Positions 24,480 through 33,527 of a DNA stretch of 64,000 nt are shown here, piece after piece. The DNA is from Oerskovia sp042887685. Its GTDB lineage: Bacteria; Actinomycetota; Actinomycetes; Actinomycetales; Cellulomonadaceae. The position numbers and the translations under genes were made by a program. The number at the start of each line of letters is the position of its first letter. Positions within the stretch are counted from its first letter, which is position 1. The notes under the pieces are model-generated. The model was not told the origin of the DNA. It worked only from the letters and a program-made list of their open reading frames with translations, and did no database searches. The stretch is taken from the NCBI RefSeq assembly GCF_042887685.1, contig NZ_JBHVOS010000002.1, positions 1 to 64,000 of the forward strand, read 5' to 3'.

Positions 24480-25004
24480 TCAGAGGTCGCGCAGGAGGCC
24501 GCGCGCGGCCCGCGCGAGGTGCGCGATGTACAGCCGCTGGAAGACCGGGACGACCGGTCGCAGCGCCCGGACCCACCGGGCCGCGGGGTTGCTGAAGACG
24601 TCGACGACGAACCAGACGTCCCCCGCCGCGTCACGTTCGAGCACGAACGACTCCTCCCCCACGAACACGTGCCCCGGCAGGGTGCCGTAGCCGAAACCGA
24701 TCCGCTGCTCCTCCCGCTCGACCCACACGACCTCGCACGGCTCGCTGAGCCGTACGGGCCCCAGGCCCAGGCGCGTCGTCACGAGGCCGCCCGGCTCGGC
24801 GACGGGCGCCGAGGTCACGAGCTGCACGCGCGCCCGGGCGTGCACCTGCCAGGTCAGCAGCATCTCGCCCAGGCGACCGAGCTCGGCGACCGAGTAGGGC
24901 CTCTCCGAGATCCGGTGGCGCAGGCGCAGGTGGGCATAGCCCGCCGGCAGCTCCGCGGACCGGGTGGCTCCCACCTCGGGGTAGGTCGTGCGTGGCTGCG
25001 TCAT
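24480..25004 (-). CDS. DUF1990 (UPF0548) family protein
   Basis: A 174-residue protein from the ATG at 25004, overlapping the yndJ-like stop as ATGA. The C-terminal half carries the DUF1990 pattern FGYGTLPGHVFVGEESFVLE, then VFSNPA, and a final VFQRLYIAHLARA. The family has no assigned biochemical function that I know. It is the last gene of a three-gene operon after tetR and the YndJ-like gene, and its fixed partnership with a YndJ-like membrane protein suggests a joint role, possibly lipid or envelope related. That role is inference. Confidence 0.82.
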   Translation of the reverse strand: MTQPRTTYPEVGATRSAELPAGYAHLRLRHRISERPYSVAELGRLGEMLLTWQVHARARVQLVTSAPVAEPGGLVTTRLGLGPVRLSEPCEVVWVEREEQRIGFGYGTLPGHVFVGEESFVLERDAAGDVWFVVDVFSNPAARWVRALRPVVPVFQRLYIAHLARAARGLLRDL

Positions 25005-25942
25005 GCCTGTCTCCGTCCTGGGCTCCTGCTGGGTCTGTGTGCCGAGCGGTCGTCTTCTTGCAGCACCGGGGCGACGCCGGCCGATCCCGCCCCGACCCGG
25101 GCGAGCCGTAGGCCGAGCATCGTGCACAGGGCGAAGCCGAGCGCGTTCGCGACGCCGTGCGTCGCCGCCATCTGCCCGATGCTCGGGTGCGGGACGCCCG
25201 TGGCCTCACCGACGGCCCACCAGACGGCGAGCAGCATCGAGGCCGCGACCGCGCCGGAGCCCGCCACGAGGAGCGCCCGCGCTCCCCTCCGCGCCGGGAT
25301 GCCGAGGACCGCCCAGGCGGTGCACCACAGCGCGCCCGTGAGCACGAGAGCCCCGACCAGCTCGGCGACGTTCCCGACGAAGTACCCGACGAGGACCAGC
25401 CCGGTCCCCAGCGGCACCCCGGCCGCACCGGTACGCGCGGCGGTCGCGCGAACCGCCCCTCCCGCCCCGGCGCTCCGGTGACCGAGCCCGACCGTCAGAC
25501 CGGCGACGAGCGCCGCCGCGAATCCCGCGAAGAGCATGTGCGGCACGGTCAGGGTCAGGTACGTCCCCGAGAAGCCGAGCAGCCCCCATCCCCCACGGTC
25601 AGCGAGCATCGCCGCCGCGCCGACCCCCGGCATGACGAGAGCGACGCCGACCGCGAGCCGCACCTCGGGCGGTCGTGGCGCCGTCGGGCCGGGGAGGGCG
25701 ACGCGGACCGCCGCGCCGACCAGGACCGCCGATGCGACCAGGAAGGGGACCGTCGCCGCCTGCGCGAGCGACCCGCGCGGGAGCCAGGCTCCCGCGGCGG
25801 TGACGGCCCCCGCCACGGGCCACCACACGCCGCCCGCCCCCGGGACCGTGCGCGGCCCGAGAAGGGACAACCCGAGCGGGAGCACCACCACGAGCCCGAA
25901 GGCGACGACGAGGTCCACGAGGACCGTGGTCGCGGGGCTCAC
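25001..25942 (-). CDS. YndJ-like multi-pass membrane protein
   Basis: A 313-residue integral membrane protein with about nine hydrophobic segments. The stretches LTLTVPHMLFAGFAAAL and MAATHGVANALGFALC hold the two conserved His regions I associate with the YndJ family. GTG at 25942 lies one base after the tetR stop. The function of the family is not established. The C-terminal 30 residues are Arg/Ser-rich and cytoplasmic. Overlap with the DUF1990 gene indicates translational coupling. Confidence 0.72.
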   Translation of the reverse strand: MSPATTVLVDLVVAFGLVVVLPLGLSLLGPRTVPGAGGVWWPVAGAVTAAGAWLPRGSLAQAATVPFLVASAVLVGAAVRVALPGPTAPRPPEVRLAVGVALVMPGVGAAAMLADRGGWGLLGFSGTYLTLTVPHMLFAGFAAALVAGLTVGLGHRSAGAGGAVRATAARTGAAGVPLGTGLVLVGYFVGNVAELVGALVLTGALWCTAWAVLGIPARRGARALLVAGSGAVAASMLLAVWWAVGEATGVPHPSIGQMAATHGVANALGFALCTMLGLRLARVGAGSAGVAPVLQEDDRSAHRPSRSPGRRQA

Positions 25943-25943
25943 G

Positions 25944-26636
25944 TCAGGTCCTGAGCGAAGCGGTCAGACGCAGGACGTCGTCGACGACCGTGCGCGCCAC
26001 CGGGAGACGGGAGAGCCGGACGAGCGTGCCCACGATCGGGCTCGCCCCCGCGACGAGGCGCCGCGTCCGCGCCGTGCCCGCCGACGTGTCCTGGACCCAG
26101 AAGAGCGTCACCCCGAGGTGCGCGAGCCACAGCAGCTCGGGGAGCTGTGCACGCAGCGCGGCAGGCACCGCGGGCGAGGCCCCCGCGACGACGTCCTCGA
26201 AGATCGCGAGCGAGAGCTCGCGTGCCTCGCGCGAGGCCTCGCTGAAGGGGTTGGCCGCAGCGCCTGGGCGGATCGCGACCGAGACGAACTCGGCGCCGAA
26301 CGAGTGGTAGGGCGTGAACACGTCGATCCCCGCGTCGAGCACGCGGCGCAGGCGCTCGGCGAGCGTCCCGCCCTGCGCGAGCGCCGAGTCCGCGGCGGCC
26401 CGGTGCGCCCGCTGGACGTCGACGTAGAGCTCCTGGACCAGGTGGTCCTTGGACGGGAAGTAGTAGTAGGCGTTGCCGGTGCTCACCCCGGCACGGGTGG
26501 CGATCGCGCGCATGGTCGTCGCCTCGTACCCCTGCTCGCGCAGCATCCCGAGCGCCGCGTCGAGGACCTTGGCGCGGGTCTGCGCGGACTTGGGCGTGGG
26601 GGCAGGGCGGACCGGCGTCGGCGCGGCCGTGGTCAC
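25944..26636 (-). CDS. TetR-family transcriptional regulator
   Basis: A 230-residue regulator with an N-terminal HTH at about residues 18-64 (TMRAIATRAGVSTGNAYYYFPSKDHLV). The C-terminal helical domain should bind a small ligand. GTG at 26636 is preceded by GGAG about nine bases upstream. An 18-bp perfect palindrome 26-43 bp upstream of the start is the likely autoregulatory operator. It heads the operon with the YndJ-like and DUF1990 genes and probably represses all three. Confidence 0.92.
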   Translation of the reverse strand: MTTAAPTPVRPAPTPKSAQTRAKVLDAALGMLREQGYEATTMRAIATRAGVSTGNAYYYFPSKDHLVQELYVDVQRAHRAAADSALAQGGTLAERLRRVLDAGIDVFTPYHSFGAEFVSVAIRPGAAANPFSEASREARELSLAIFEDVVAGASPAVPAALRAQLPELLWLAHLGVTLFWVQDTSAGTARTRRLVAGASPIVGTLVRLSRLPVARTVVDDVLRLTASLRT

Positions 26637-26661
26637 CTTGTCCGCTCCTGCTCGTGCGCTG

Positions 26662-26679
26662 TTTTGAACATGTTCAAAA
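26662..26679 (-). promoter_or_regulatory. Perfect TetR operator palindrome
   Basis: TTTTGAACATGTTCAAAA is an 18-bp perfect palindrome and is very A/T-rich compared with everything around it. It lies immediately upstream of the tetR ribosome binding site. Confidence 0.85.
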
Positions 26680-26695
26680 ACCTAGCACGAGAAGA

Positions 26696-26724
26696 GCCCG
26701 TCCGGCGACGACAGCCGGACGGGC
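26696..26724 (-). terminator. Terminator downstream of nucS
   Basis: An 11-bp perfect stem with a 7-nt loop (26696-26706 with 26714-26724), 127 bases past the nucS stop. The bases 26725-26850 between them show nothing I can name. Confidence 0.65.
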
Positions 26725-26850
26725 ACCTCTCTCGGTGGGCTCGTCGCAAGCCCCAGGGGCCAGAGCGGCGCGACCACGGCCGGACGAACGCGCGGCGCGG
26801 CGACGCGGCAGCGGCCGCGGCGCTACGACACGGCAGCGGCGCGGCGCGAC

Positions 26851-27546
26851 CTAGAAGAGGCGGGAGTCCACGTCATCGACCCCGCGCATCGCGTCGTAGT
26901 CCAGGACCAGGCAGCCGATCCCCCGGTCCGTCGCCAGGACGCGCGCCTGCGGCTTGATCTCCTGCGCCGCGAACACACCACGCACCGGCGCGAGGAGCGG
27001 GTCCCTGTTCAGCAGGTCCAGGTAGCGCGTGAGCTGCTCGACGCCGTCGATGTCGCCGCGACGCTTGATCTCGACCGCGACCGTCGCGCCGTCCTTGTCC
27101 CGGGCCAGGATGTCGACCGGGCCGATCGCCGTCGGGTACTCACGGCGGATCAGGGTGTGCCCCGTCCCCAGGAGCTGGATCTGCGCCGCGAGCATCTCCT
27201 GCAGGTGCGCCTCGACCCCGTCCTTGATCAGGCCCGGGTCCACGCCGAGATCATGGGCCGAGTCGTGCAGGACCTCGTACAGCTCGATCTCGAGCCGGTC
27301 GTCGCTCTTCGCGTGCTGGACCGCCCAGACCTGGGTCACGCCACGCTCGCGCGCCGACTCGTCAGGCTCCGAGACCGCCATCGAGCACGGCGGGCTCATC
27401 CAGTTGAGGGGCTTGTACGAGCCGCCGTCCGAGTGCAGCAGCACGCTGCCGTCAGCCTTGACGAGCAGCACGCGGGTCGCGAGCGGGAGGTGGGCCGAGA
27501 GCCGGCCGGTGTAGTGAGCCGAGCACTGGGCAACCACGAGACGCAC
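26851..27546 (-). CDS. nucS: Mismatch-specific endonuclease NucS/EndoMS
   Basis: A 231-residue protein from the GTG at 27546 with GAGGAG six bases upstream. It is close to mycobacterial NucS along its whole length (VRLVVAQCSAHYTGRLSAHL, YKPLNWMSPP). NucS is the non-canonical mismatch repair nuclease of actinobacteria, which lack MutS and MutL; it cuts both strands at mismatches and works with the sliding clamp. The PD-(D/E)xK core is seen in IGPVDILARD and VAVEIKRRGDIDG. It lies next to DUF2550 and the atp operon, a synteny common in actinobacteria. Confidence 0.95.
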   Translation of the reverse strand: MRLVVAQCSAHYTGRLSAHLPLATRVLLVKADGSVLLHSDGGSYKPLNWMSPPCSMAVSEPDESARERGVTQVWAVQHAKSDDRLEIELYEVLHDSAHDLGVDPGLIKDGVEAHLQEMLAAQIQLLGTGHTLIRREYPTAIGPVDILARDKDGATVAVEIKRRGDIDGVEQLTRYLDLLNRDPLLAPVRGVFAAQEIKPQARVLATDRGIGCLVLDYDAMRGVDDVDSRLF

Positions 27547-27675
27547 GAAGAACTCCTCAGACAGGGAAAGAAGGTGTCGGCAGGACCGCAGGGACAGCCC
27601 CTCGCCGCCGAGAGCCCCGAGCCTGGACGACGTCCACGGGCGACGGTAGCACCCGTCCACGCACCGCAGACGGTC

Positions 27676-28089
27676 TCAGACCACCACGCCGCGACGGCCG
27701 GGGGGTGCGGCCTCGAGCCACGACGCCAGACCCGCGTACGCGCCGCTCGACATCGTCAGCTCGAACCGGACGTCCTCGTACGAGCACTCCACGAGGAAGA
27801 GGTCACGGTCCCCGTCGAGAGGGCGGCGCGAGACGATCACGAGATCCTGACGCCGCCACGAGCGGGACGGGCGCAACGACAGGGACCAGCAGCGCCACCA
27901 GTCGATGCGTCCCACGCCGTAGTGCGCGATGCCCAGCGACCAGGACGCCTGCGCGTCCCCGGCGGGACGAGCGCTGCACTCGAAGGACCCCACCCGGTGG
28001 GAGATGGCCCGAAGACGCAACGCTCCCAGCCCGACCACGAGCGCGACTGCGAGAAGCAGTCCGATCGCGATCCAGGCGGGGAGCGTCAC
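27676..28089 (-). CDS. DUF2550 family membrane-anchored protein
   Basis: A 137-residue protein with one N-terminal membrane segment (WIAIGLLLAVALVVGLGALR) and a soluble domain of about 105 residues that contains FECSAR, IDWWRCWSLSLRP and LVECSY. This is the DUF2550 pattern found beside atpC across actinobacteria. Function is unknown; the fixed position suggests a link to membrane energetics. It follows atpC after 18 bp. Confidence 0.88.
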   Translation of the reverse strand: MTLPAWIAIGLLLAVALVVGLGALRLRAISHRVGSFECSARPAGDAQASWSLGIAHYGVGRIDWWRCWSLSLRPSRSWRRQDLVIVSRRPLDGDRDLFLVECSYEDVRFELTMSSGAYAGLASWLEAAPPGRRGVVV

Positions 28090-28107
28090 GTGTGATACCT
28101 GAGCCCG

Positions 28108-28392
28108 TCAGTGCCCGGAGACGCCGGCGCCGTCGAGCACCTCTGCGTCGTCCACCACGAGCATGACCTGGTTGGAGTCCACCGAGAGGAAACCACCGGT
28201 GACCTTCACGGCGACCTTCTCGCCGTTCGAGCCGGTGATCCGGACGGTGCCCTCACCGAGGACGGACAGGAGGGGCGAGTGGTTCACGAGGATACCGATC
28301 TCACCGTCGGCGGCGGGCGCACTCACGGCGCGCGCGTCCCCCGACCAGATCTTGCGGTCCGCCGCCACGAGGTCGACGTTCAGCTGTGCCAC
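28108..28392 (-). CDS. atpC: ATP synthase epsilon subunit
   Basis: A 94-residue epsilon subunit from the GTG at 28392 with AAGGAG five bases upstream; an ATG at 28416 has no such site. It keeps the N-terminal beta-sandwich (VDLVAADRKIWSG, GEIGILVNHSPLL), but the protein is short and the C-terminal two-helix inhibitory domain seen in many bacteria is essentially absent. This is common in actinobacteria. Epsilon couples rotation of the central stalk to catalysis. Confidence 0.94.
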   Translation of the reverse strand: MAQLNVDLVAADRKIWSGDARAVSAPAADGEIGILVNHSPLLSVLGEGTVRITGSNGEKVAVKVTGGFLSVDSNQVMLVVDDAEVLDGAGVSGH

Positions 28393-28480
28393 TTCAACTC
28401 CTTCATGTCGGTGCACGGGTCTGACGAAGCGCGCCGCGTGCCCGACCCGAAGGTCCGGCGCGCGGCGCGCTCACGTCATG

Positions 28481-29962
28481 TCAGACGCCGTACTCCTTCT
28501 GGATACGGGCCCAGTTGCGCTCGAGGTCCTCGAGGCCACCGATGTTGAAGAACGCCTGCTCGGCGACGTGGTCGAACTCGCCGTCCGCGATCTTCTTGAA
28601 GGCCTCGATGGTCTCCGTCAGCGGAACCGTCGAACCCACGACACCCGTGAACTTCTCGGCCATGTACGTGTTCTGCGAGAGGAACTGCTGGATGCGGCGA
28701 GCACGCGCCACGACCGTCTTGTCCTCCTCCGAGAGCTCGTCCACACCGAGGATCGCGATGATGTCCTGCAGCTCCTTGTTGCGCTGGAGGATGGACTTCA
28801 CACGCGTCGCGACGTCGTAGTGCTCCTGGCCCACGTAGCGCGGGTCGAGGATGCGCGAGGACGAGGTCAGCGGGTCGATCGCCGGGTACAGACCCTTCGA
28901 GGCGATCTCGCGCGAGAGCTCCGTCGTCGCGTCCAGGTGGGCGAACGTCGTCGCAGGCGCCGGGTCGGTGTAGTCGTCGGCAGGGACGTAGATCGCCTGG
29001 AGCGACGTGATCGAGTGACCACGCGTCGAGGTGATGCGCTCCTGGAGCAGACCCATCTCGTCGGCCAGGTTCGGCTGGTAGCCCACCGCGGAGGGCATGC
29101 GCCCGAGCAGCGTGGAGACCTCGGAACCAGCCTGCGTGAAGCGGAAGATGTTGTCGATGAAGAGCAGCACGTCCTGCTTCTGCACGTCACGGAAGTACTC
29201 CGCCATGGTGAGCGCGGAGAGCGCGACGCGGAGACGCGTGCCCGGCGGCTCGTCCATCTGGCCGAAGACGAGTGCCGTCTTGTCGAAGACGCCCGCCTCC
29301 TCCATCTCGACGATCAGGTCGTTGCCCTCACGGGTGCGCTCGCCGACACCGGCGAACACCGAGACACCGCCGTGGTTCTGCGCCACACGCTGGATCATCT
29401 CCTGGATGAGGACCGTCTTGCCGACGCCCGCACCACCGAAGAGGCCGATCTTCCCGCCGAGCACGTACGGCGTCAGGAGGTCGATCGACTTGATGCCCGT
29501 CTCGAACATCGTGGTCTTCGACTCGAGCTGGTCGAACGCCGGGGGCTTGCGGTGGATGGGCCAGCGCTCGGTGATCTCGAGCTTCTCGCCCTCCTGGAGG
29601 TTGAGGACGTCACCGGTCACGTTGAACACGTGGCCCTTGGTCACGTCGCCCACGGGGACGCTGATCGGCGAACCCGTGTCGGTGACGACGGCGCCGCGGA
29701 CCAGGCCGTCGGTCGGCTTGAGGGCGATCGCACGGATGAGCGAGTCGCCCAGGTGCTGCGCGACCTCCAGGGTCAGGCGGAAGGACTTCTCGCCCTCGCC
29801 CTGTCCGGACAGGTCGATGTCGACGGTCAGCGCGTTGTAGATCTCGGGGATCGCGTCCGACGGGAACTCGATGTCGACGACGGGGCCGATCACGCGGGCG
29901 ACACGGCCCACGCCGGGTCCGCTCTGGTGCTCGACCTGGGCTTCCACGGTGGTGGCGGTCAT
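28481..29962 (-). CDS. atpD: ATP synthase beta subunit
   Basis: A 493-residue catalytic F1 subunit. The P-loop is GGAGVGKT, followed by the catalytic Glu region AGVGERTREGNDL, Walker B VLLFIDNIFRFTQAGSE, and the DELSEEDK motif (related to DELSEED) near residue 410 that transmits torque. The start is the ATG at 29962; upstream in-frame codons are not family-like. It lies 85 bp after atpG. Confidence 0.97.
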   Translation of the reverse strand: MTATTVEAQVEHQSGPGVGRVARVIGPVVDIEFPSDAIPEIYNALTVDIDLSGQGEGEKSFRLTLEVAQHLGDSLIRAIALKPTDGLVRGAVVTDTGSPISVPVGDVTKGHVFNVTGDVLNLQEGEKLEITERWPIHRKPPAFDQLESKTTMFETGIKSIDLLTPYVLGGKIGLFGGAGVGKTVLIQEMIQRVAQNHGGVSVFAGVGERTREGNDLIVEMEEAGVFDKTALVFGQMDEPPGTRLRVALSALTMAEYFRDVQKQDVLLFIDNIFRFTQAGSEVSTLLGRMPSAVGYQPNLADEMGLLQERITSTRGHSITSLQAIYVPADDYTDPAPATTFAHLDATTELSREIASKGLYPAIDPLTSSSRILDPRYVGQEHYDVATRVKSILQRNKELQDIIAILGVDELSEEDKTVVARARRIQQFLSQNTYMAEKFTGVVGSTVPLTETIEAFKKIADGEFDHVAEQAFFNIGGLEDLERNWARIQKEYGV

Positions 29963-30047
29963 TACTGGCCTCGCTTCGCAGGGCCGGAGACAGCTCCGGC
30001 AGGTTCGGTGCAGGTGATGGAGATCGTCGTGTTCGTCATGCGGTGCC

Positions 30048-30944
30048 TCACGAAGCCGCGAGGGCGTCGGCACCGGAGACGATCTCGCTGATCTCCTGGG
30101 TGATGTCGGCCTGTCGTGCCTGGTTCGCAAGTCGCGTGTACATGCGGATCAGGTCCTCGGCGTTGTCCGTCGCGGTGTGCATCGCGCGCTGGCGGGCAGC
30201 CAGCTCCGACGCGGCCGCCTGCAGGAGGCAGCTGTAGATGCGGCTGCGCACGTAGCGCGGCAGCAGTGCGTCGAGAACGGCCTCGGGCGACGGCTCGAAG
30301 TCGTACAACGGAAGGACGTCGTTCTGTCCGACCGGCGCGACCCCTTCGACGACCTCGAGAGGCAGCATCCGGACGACGCGGGGACGCTGCGTCACCATGT
30401 TCACGAACTGCGTGTACACGATGTGCAGCTCACCGACGCCGCCCTCGTCCGCGGGGGCGAGGAAGGCGTTCAGCAGGGTGTCGGCGATCTCGCCGGCGAC
30501 GTCCGACGACGGCGAGTCCGAGCCACCGGTCCATGAACCGGCGAGCTCACGGTGACGGAAGGTGTAGTAGGTCACCGCGCGACGCCCGGCGGCGAAGAGC
30601 GCGACCTCCTTGCCCTCGTGCGTGAGGCGCTCCACCAGACGCTCGGTCTCGCGGATGATCGACGCCGAGTAGGCGCCGGCCATGCCACGGTCCGAGGCGA
30701 CGACGAGCACCGCGACCCGGTTGGTGTCGGTGCGCTCCGACGTCAGCGGGTGCTGGGTCGTCGAGTGCGTCGCGACGGCCGACACCGCCGTGGTGATCGC
30801 CTGGGCGTAGGGGCCCGCCTCGGACGACCGGGCGCGAGCCCGGCCGATCCTCGACGCAGCGATGAGCTCCTGCGCGCGGAACATCTTCTTGAGGGACTGC
30901 GTCGACTTGATCCGCTGCTTGTAGACGCGCTGGGATCCGGCCAT
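30048..30944 (-). CDS. atpG: ATP synthase gamma subunit
   Basis: A 298-residue central-stalk subunit from the ATG at 30944, one base after the atpA stop. It starts MAGSQRVYKQRIKSTQSLKK, and the C-terminal helix contains ARQRAMHTATDNAEDLI, the family signature. The two long helices form the rotating coiled coil inside the alpha/beta ring. Confidence 0.96.
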   Translation of the reverse strand: MAGSQRVYKQRIKSTQSLKKMFRAQELIAASRIGRARARSSEAGPYAQAITTAVSAVATHSTTQHPLTSERTDTNRVAVLVVASDRGMAGAYSASIIRETERLVERLTHEGKEVALFAAGRRAVTYYTFRHRELAGSWTGGSDSPSSDVAGEIADTLLNAFLAPADEGGVGELHIVYTQFVNMVTQRPRVVRMLPLEVVEGVAPVGQNDVLPLYDFEPSPEAVLDALLPRYVRSRIYSCLLQAAASELAARQRAMHTATDNAEDLIRMYTRLANQARQADITQEISEIVSGADALAAS

Positions 30945-30945
30945 G

Positions 30946-32577
30946 TCAGGCCTTCTTCTGCCGGACGATCTGCTCCTGCTCGACCACGACGGCCTCTTCC
31001 TCGTCCGACTCGCCACCGACGAGGGGGGTGCCGTCAGCCGTGAGGAAGCCGTTGCGGAAGTCGTCGACGCCCTGGGCCAGCGCGGCCTCGGTCTCGTCAG
31101 ACAGCTTGCCGGTGTCAGCGATCGTGCTGAGCACGTCGGTGTTGCGGCGCAGGTGGTCGAGCAGCTCGCTCTCGAAGCGGCGCACGTCCTCGAGAGGCAC
31201 GTCGTCGAGCTTGCCCTTGGTCCCGGCCCAGATCGAGGCGACCTGGTCCTCGACCGGGTACGGCGAGTACTGGCCCTGCTTGAGCAGCTCCATGAGGCGA
31301 GCCCCACGGGTCAGCTGGCCGCGCGAGGCCGCGTCGAGGTCCGAGGCGAACATCGCGAAGGCCTCGAGCGAGCGGTACTGGGCGAGCTCGAGCTTGAGCG
31401 TGCCGGAGACCTGCTTCATGGCCTTGACCTGTGCGGCACCACCGACACGGGACACGGAGATACCGACGTCCACCGCGGGGCGCTGGTCGGCGTTGAAGAG
31501 GTCCGACTGGAGGAAGATCTGGCCGTCGGTGATCGAGATGACGTTGGTCGGGATGTACGCCGACACGTCGTTCGCCTTGGTCTCGATGACCGGCAGGCCC
31601 GTCATCGACCCGGCGCCCAGCTCGTCCGAGAGCTTGGCACAACGCTCGAGCAGACGGGAGTGCAGGTAGAAGACGTCACCGGGGTACGCCTCGCGGCCCG
31701 GCGGGCGACGGAGGAGCAGCGACACGGCACGGTAGGCCTCGGCCTGCTTCGACAGGTCGTCGAACACGATGAGGACGTGCTTGCCGCCGTACATCCAGTG
31801 CTGGCCGATGGCCGAGCCGGTGTAGGGGGCGAGGTACTTGAAGCCGGCCGGGTCCGACGCGGGCGCCGCGACGATCGTCGTGTACTCCAGGGCACCGGCC
31901 TCTTCCAGCGCGCCGCGGACGGCGGCGATGGTCGAGCCCTTCTGGCCGATCGCGACGTAGATGCAGCGGACCTGCTTGGTCGGGTCGCCGGTCTCCCAGT
32001 TCGCCTTCTGGTTGATGATCGTGTCGGTCGCGATCGCCGTCTTGCCCGTCTGGCGGTCACCGATGATCAGCTGACGCTGACCACGGCCCACCGGGATCAT
32101 CGAGTCGATCGCCTTGAGACCGGTCTGCAGCGGCTCGTGGACCGACTTGCGGTCCATGACGCCGGGGGCCTGCAGCTCGAGCGCGCGGCGGCCCTCGGTC
32201 TCGATCTCACCGAGGCCGTCGATCGGCTGACCCAGCGGGTCGACGACGCGACCCAGGTAGCCGTCACCGACGGGGACGGAGAGGACCTCTCCGGTCCGGC
32301 GGACCTCCTGGCCCTCCTCGATGCCGGTGAACTCACCCAGGACGACGACACCGATCTGGCGAACGTCCAAGTTCAGGGCAAGGCCGAGGGTGCCGTCCTC
32401 GAAGCGCAGCAGCTCGTTGGCCATTGCGCCCGGAAGGCCTTCCACCTGGGCGATGCCGTCAGCGGCGAGGGTGACGCGACCGACTTCCTCGGTCACCGCG
32501 CCCCCGGGCTCGTAGGACTTCACGAAGCTGTCCAGCGCGGCCCGAATCTCGTCGGGCCGGATCGTCAGCTCAGCCAT
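30946..32577 (-). CDS. atpA: ATP synthase alpha subunit
   Basis: A 543-residue non-catalytic nucleotide-binding F1 subunit. The P-loop is GDRQTGKT at about residue 172, preceded by VGRGQRQLIIG. The family signature PAVDVGISVSRVGG is near residue 365. The C-terminus has a short Glu-rich extension (GGESDEEEAVVVEQEQ) that would be mobile. It lies between atpH and atpG. Confidence 0.97.
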   Translation of the reverse strand: MAELTIRPDEIRAALDSFVKSYEPGGAVTEEVGRVTLAADGIAQVEGLPGAMANELLRFEDGTLGLALNLDVRQIGVVVLGEFTGIEEGQEVRRTGEVLSVPVGDGYLGRVVDPLGQPIDGLGEIETEGRRALELQAPGVMDRKSVHEPLQTGLKAIDSMIPVGRGQRQLIIGDRQTGKTAIATDTIINQKANWETGDPTKQVRCIYVAIGQKGSTIAAVRGALEEAGALEYTTIVAAPASDPAGFKYLAPYTGSAIGQHWMYGGKHVLIVFDDLSKQAEAYRAVSLLLRRPPGREAYPGDVFYLHSRLLERCAKLSDELGAGSMTGLPVIETKANDVSAYIPTNVISITDGQIFLQSDLFNADQRPAVDVGISVSRVGGAAQVKAMKQVSGTLKLELAQYRSLEAFAMFASDLDAASRGQLTRGARLMELLKQGQYSPYPVEDQVASIWAGTKGKLDDVPLEDVRRFESELLDHLRRNTDVLSTIADTGKLSDETEAALAQGVDDFRNGFLTADGTPLVGGESDEEEAVVVEQEQIVRQKKA

Positions 32578-32711
32578 TGCTCTTCTCCTGTCGTGGCCAC
32601 CCCGCGGTGTGCGGGAGCGGTCGAACGTTCTTGTCAGTTCGCCGGCTCGGGAGCCGGCGGGGTGTCGACGACACCGGGGGCCGCAAGGACCTCAGTGTTC
32701 GGGCGAACAGG

Positions 32712-33527
32712 TCAGCTGACCAGTCGTCTGCGTGCGTCGACCAGGCGCGAGAGGACCGTCGAGTCGACGACGTCCGCCCCGACCTGGATGCGCATGCCGC
32801 CGAGGACCTCGGGGTCCACGGTGACGTTCAGCTGGACTGCCCGGCCGTACGCGCGCTCGAGGAGCGCGGACAGACGGTCCTGCTGTGCCTGGCTGAGCAC
32901 CGTGCCCGACGTCACCGAGGCGACGAGGCGACGGCGACGACGTGCGGCGACGTCCCCGAGCCACACGAGGGTGGCCACGAAACGACGACCACGAGGCGCC
33001 ACGGTCGCCCGCTCCGCGAGGAACTGGGTGACCGGGTCGACCTTGCCCGCGAGCAGCGCGTCCACGAACGCCTTGCGACGAGCGGGGTCCGTCGAGGTCT
33101 CCGTCAGCACGCGACGGGCCTCACGCTCCCCGACGAGCGACCGCGTGATGCGGAACAGCTCGTCCTCGACGCGCTCGAGCGCACCGCGGGCCTCGGCCGA
33201 GGCCAGGACCGCGTCGACGCCGAGGTGCTCGACGGCGTCGGCGATGTCCCCGTCGTGCGCCCAACGGTCCCGGGCGAGCCCGGAGACCAGGTCCACGACA
33301 CGGCCGTCGAAGCCCTCGCGCAGCAGGTCGGCCGCGAGGGCCGCCTTGTCCTCGCCGGACCGCGACGGGTCGGCGAGGGCACGGCGCAGCGGCACGGAGC
33401 CGTCGAGCGCCGCGGCCACGGTGAGGAGCTCCTCGCCCAGGGTGAAGGCCCCCTCGCCCGCGGCACGCAGGACCGGCTCGAAGCGGTCCTGGGCCTGCGC
33501 GAGGGAGGCTCCGCTCGTCCCGCGCAT
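32712..33527 (-). CDS. atpH: ATP synthase delta subunit
   Basis: A 271-residue peripheral-stalk subunit. It is longer than the roughly 180-residue E. coli protein, but 271 is normal for actinobacteria. The C-terminal part has the family region VTSGTVLSQAQQDRLSALLE and ends DSTVLSRLVDARRRLVS. Its start shares a base with the atpF stop (TGATG). It clamps the top of F1 to the b-subunit stalk. Confidence 0.93.
   Translation of the reverse strand: MRGTSGASLAQAQDRFEPVLRAAGEGAFTLGEELLTVAAALDGSVPLRRALADPSRSGEDKAALAADLLREGFDGRVVDLVSGLARDRWAHDGDIADAVEHLGVDAVLASAEARGALERVEDELFRITRSLVGEREARRVLTETSTDPARRKAFVDALLAGKVDPVTQFLAERATVAPRGRRFVATLVWLGDVAARRRRRLVASVTSGTVLSQAQQDRLSALLERAYGRAVQLNVTVDPEVLGGMRIQVGADVVDSTVLSRLVDARRRLVS

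Noticed and set aside
26725..26850. Small gene between nucS and its terminator
   Set aside because: No start with a ribosome binding site and no protein-like frame; the sequence is simple GCGGCG-type DNA.
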